In this document: positions 61,335 to 64,000 of the stretch, one piece after another
Layout of the letters: every line of letters starts with the position of its first letter
Position numbering within the stretch: the stretch's first letter is position 1
Assembly: GCA_030248195.1 (NCBI GenBank)
Contig: JASAND010020893.1
Span: 39,694 to 103,693 of the forward strand
Source of the DNA: Trissonchulus latispiculum
Lineage: Eukaryota; Nematoda; Enoplea; Enoplida; Ironidae
Reading direction: 5' to 3'
DNA: 64,000 nt
Notes under the pieces: model-generated
Told to the model about the DNA's origin: nothing
The model's input: only the letters and a program-made list of their open reading frames with translations
The model's database searches: none
Made by a program: the position numbers and the translations under genes

Positions 61335-62176
61335 GTTAAACTAGTTTCCTATTACATAAACTTTGAATGTCTAATTTGAATATTTGTTTCGAAATCAGAT
61401 CAAGTCAATCGGATTGCTGTAAAAACTTCCCAGTTAGAGGGGACTTGTTATGGGTTCTTGGCACAAGATTGCGTTAGCTTTAGCTTTTTTAAAAAGGGTC
61501 TTCGTTAGGATTCACCGGTAAACGAGGTTGCAGTTTAGGTCTTTAGGTAGATTCCGGTAATATGAATTTGTTCCGTCGATCCCCTTCAGACGAGAACCTC
61601 TGCGGGTGACTCCGAATCATCCCACTGACACTAGCAAACGGACAGAAGGATTTCGGCGTTACTCCACTTATCGTATCAAACATGGTCCAGAGCCAAACCT
61701 TAACTTCCACCATTTCTTTCTTTCTTCCTATTTCTTCCACTTTCTTGGTTGCCAACTAAACCTGATTGACAGACTAAGAGTATTGAGTTACACTCAAAGG
61801 TCATGCCTTAATGTCTCGGGCTATTTGCTGTTAAAATTATGCCCCTTAAATTGTTGCTAACTTTGGAAAAGGGAGTCCTCAAAGAAACAAACTAAGCAAG
61901 GTGCCAATCAAGCCAAAGGTTGACGTAAATAAAAGTGACAGCTGCATAATTGATGACAAAAGCTTAAAATTATTCAGTAGACAGGATTTCTTTTTTCTAT
62001 AGTTTCTTTCTTTTTCTTTTCTTTCTTTCCCTTAATTCTTTCCTTCCTTGTTTCCTTTCTTTAAACTAAAATATGCGATCAGCTGTGCACACGGATAGCC
62101 GCGGCAGTCAACAGCCATGCTACAAACATACGAACAAACATACAGTTTGGATACGAACTCCTTCTAGCTTGGTGTA

Positions 62177-62240
62177 GCCTCGGTAGTTCAGTTGCCAGAG
62201 CGTTAATCCGAAAGTTGTGGGTTCGAATCCCACCCGAGGC
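62177..62240 (+). pseudogene. tRNA-Asn-like copy 3, anticodon stem deleted
   Basis: Lacks eight bases relative to copy 2. The deletion falls between two GAGCG direct repeats (GAGCGTCGGAGCG became GAGCG), removing the 5' anticodon stem. The rest, including the B box, is unchanged. Confidence 0.85.
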
Positions 62241-62599
62241 CCGAAGTTTTCGAGTCTCAGGTGCTGAAGCGACAATTTCATTTCTTACAATACGATAACG
62301 TGGAGGCAAACAAGGGTAGATCGAGACCCTCAGCAAGTTTTAAAACCTCAAGAAATCTCTGAAAATGCTCATTTCGCTACTTTTGCCAAAAACCGTACAA
62401 AACTTGCAATTTTTGCCATTTTTGATGTTGACTATTAAATTTTCGAAATTTGTCAGTAATATACCGCTAGTAAATGAAGACCTCCAGAATCTTACCCACT
62501 GTGACTACAATCCATCTGTACGAGCTTAAAATTACTATGAAGGTTACGAGAAGATTAGAGAAGACAACAGTAGTAATAGGTGATAAAATGGTGTCGCAT

Positions 62600-63050
62600 T
62601 AGGGGGGGTTTATGAGGTGGTGGACCCCTTCTCGGAGGGGATTTTTGGGGATGTGGACCCCCCTTTTTAGGGGTATGTGGACCCCTTTTGGGAGGGGGTT
62701 TTTGGAGTTGTGGACCCCCCTTTTTGGAGTGGTATGTGGACCGTTTTATTGAGGTTGTGGACCCTTGTGGGCCCCTGTTGACCCATGATCGGAACCACGG
62801 TCGACCCAAGGTCAAATTTCAAACTTGTCCATTTTCGTTCAGAAAACTTTATCTATGGGGTTTTCGAGGTCGTAAAATTCAAAAATGTGCTTAGATTTTT
62901 GTAGGATCAAAGCTCCGTGCTGTGTTGCGTGCTGTACATGACCGGAACCTCGGTCGACCCAAGGTCAAATTTCAAATTTGTCCATTTTCGTCCGAAAAAC
63001 TTTATCTAGGGGGTTTTCGGGGTTGTAGAATCTAAAAATGTCCTCGTAAT
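62600..63050 (+). repeat. GTGGACCCC minisatellite and a 150-bp direct duplication
   Basis: 62600-62765 contains about five GTGGACCCCTTTTTGGAGG-like units. 62785-62895 is repeated at 62937-63045 (GGTCGACCCAAGGTCAAATT, AACTTTATCTANGGGGTTTTC). There is no gene. A CA-rich CTGTACAACAAAC repeat follows at about 63180-63290. Confidence 0.75.
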
Positions 63051-63407
63051 TTCGCTCCTGTGTGACGCTAGTGACCAATGGTCAAATATGTTTTGGAGCA
63101 TTTTTGAGGTTACAACTGTGAACAAAGCTAGCACTGCTAGAATTGCCCATAGCGGCGGATGTCTTTTATTTCAGAGAAACACTGCACAACAAACACACTG
63201 TACAACAAACATGCAGTACAGCAAAACTACTGTGCAACAAACACCCTACACAAACAAAAGTACTTACTATACAACGACAGAATGCACAACGGAACTAATA
63301 TAACATTAAAACGCTGATAAAACCAATAATAAGTCAAATCACTGGTTGCAGTTCAAAAATTCTCGAATTAGCTGAGCAGCTTTGTGTTCGGAGCAATGTC
63401 GTCGGTA

Positions 63408-63869
63408 TCACATGGACTTAGCGCTGTGAATGGCACACCACGGCAGTCTTTCTACGTCGTCCATGTGCGGCGGATATTCCATGTCAATCTCGGCGTCATA
63501 AATGTTAATGTTCAAGTCATTCCACAGAGTAGAGTGATGCATTCATTTGTACAAAGCAGTTCCCTTGGTTATTGCCGACTTGTACACCCGACGTTGTCGC
63601 ATAAATTCACAGACTCTGTCCATCACCTCCCAATTCGCCGGTACTGTATCACTAGAGTTCCACTCAAACCCATTCTGTGACCTAGCCACCTGAAAATATG
63701 CTTGTTGGCGAGATGTCAACTGTTGAAATGGCACGGGGGCTCGAACGTGATAGGTTTCTTGAGCAGTATTTCCACAAGGAAAGCGTGCCACAACCGTTTT
63801 TTCCATGGGTACTTCACCCATATTGTGGATACCATTGCAAGTCATAGTAGCAAAACCAAACGATTTCAT
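63408..63869 (-). CDS. Unrecognised protein frame interrupted by one TGA
   Basis: From the Met at 63869 a 108-codon frame runs to TGA at 63543-63545. The same frame then continues for 44 more residues to a second TGA at 63408. Both parts look protein-like: FPCGNTAQETYHVRAPVPF and WEVMDRVCEFMRQRRVYK before the TGA; MHHSTLWNDLNINIYDAEID and PPHMDDVERLPWCAIHSAKS after it. There is no signal peptide or membrane segment. Upstream, GCACTAG just before the frame could be an acceptor, so the real gene may extend right, out of the window. I do not recognise the family. The TGA may be a mutation (TGC to TGA is one step), a readthrough site, or an intron boundary misread. Confidence 0.42.
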
Positions 63870-64000
63870 AGCCGCTGGACTGTACTAGTGCAAAATATAA
63901 ACTGACTGTTTTCTAATTTGAATCCCATAGGGAAGACATACAGACGTAATTGCTTTAGCCTAGTTTAAAAGTAATTGCTGTGCCATGCACATATGTTTTG

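Larger units (their letters stand above)
58415..62500 (+). repeat. 1.65-kb tandem unit, about 2.5 copies
   Basis: Unit starts at about 58415, 60067 and 61720 (TTCTTGGTTGCCAACTAAA). Each unit carries a polypyrimidine tract, a tRNA-Asn-like sequence and, in the two full units, a MITE of the 36941 family. The third unit ends near 62500. Copies differ by scattered substitutions and small indels. Confidence 0.92.

Overview
The window looks like nuclear DNA of an invertebrate metazoan. The evidence is spliced genes with GT-AG introns, an animal-type TECPR1 gene, a mitochondrial-type two-domain rhodanese, non-LTR retrotransposons, Ty3/BEL-type gag relics, many short inverted-repeat elements and nuclear tRNA-like sequences. 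The lineage cannot be fixed from sequence alone; a lophotrochozoan or flatworm-like genome is a guess. The DNA is AT-rich by eye and most of it is repeats.

Layout: 1-5.8 kb is a nest of inverted-repeat elements. One is a foldback element with arms of about 0.73 kb or more, carrying a C2H2 ORF joined by an ATGA overlap to a second ORF. At 6.1-8.1 kb is a four-exon (incomplete) sulfurtransferase gene on the minus strand. A near-perfect 0.63-kb hairpin lies at 9.7-10.3 kb. At 11.2-16.2 kb are the last four exons of a TECPR1-like gene (minus). From 17.5 to 22.4 kb there is a 125-bp satellite, a (TTA)n tract with hairpin modules, and nested inverted-repeat elements. A broken gag lies at 23-24 kb and a MACPF/perforin-like exon at 25-26.5 kb (minus).

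From 27 to 37 kb there are weak exon candidates, a LINE reverse-transcriptase tail and a decayed receptor ligand-binding domain, all on the minus strand. At 37-40 kb is an old dimeric satellite interrupted by a Harbinger-like MITE. A 1,218-bp tandem repeat (40.6-44.5 kb) precedes a broken gag at 45.8-47.4 kb. A reconstructed gene for a small secreted six-cysteine acidic protein spans 49.0-58.1 kb on the plus strand. Its introns hold two abutting TTAA-ended elements and an internally deleted I-type LINE. The right end has a 1.65-kb tandem unit carrying a degenerate tRNA-Asn-like sequence and a MITE, minisatellites, and an unrecognised ORF interrupted by one TGA.

No operon-like system is present. 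The host genes appear functionally independent: autophagosome-lysosome tethering (TECPR1), sulfur metabolism (MST), pore formation (MACPF) and a secreted peptide. The most novel candidates are the secreted-peptide gene, assembled here from splice sites and phase, and the overlapping-ORF foldback element.
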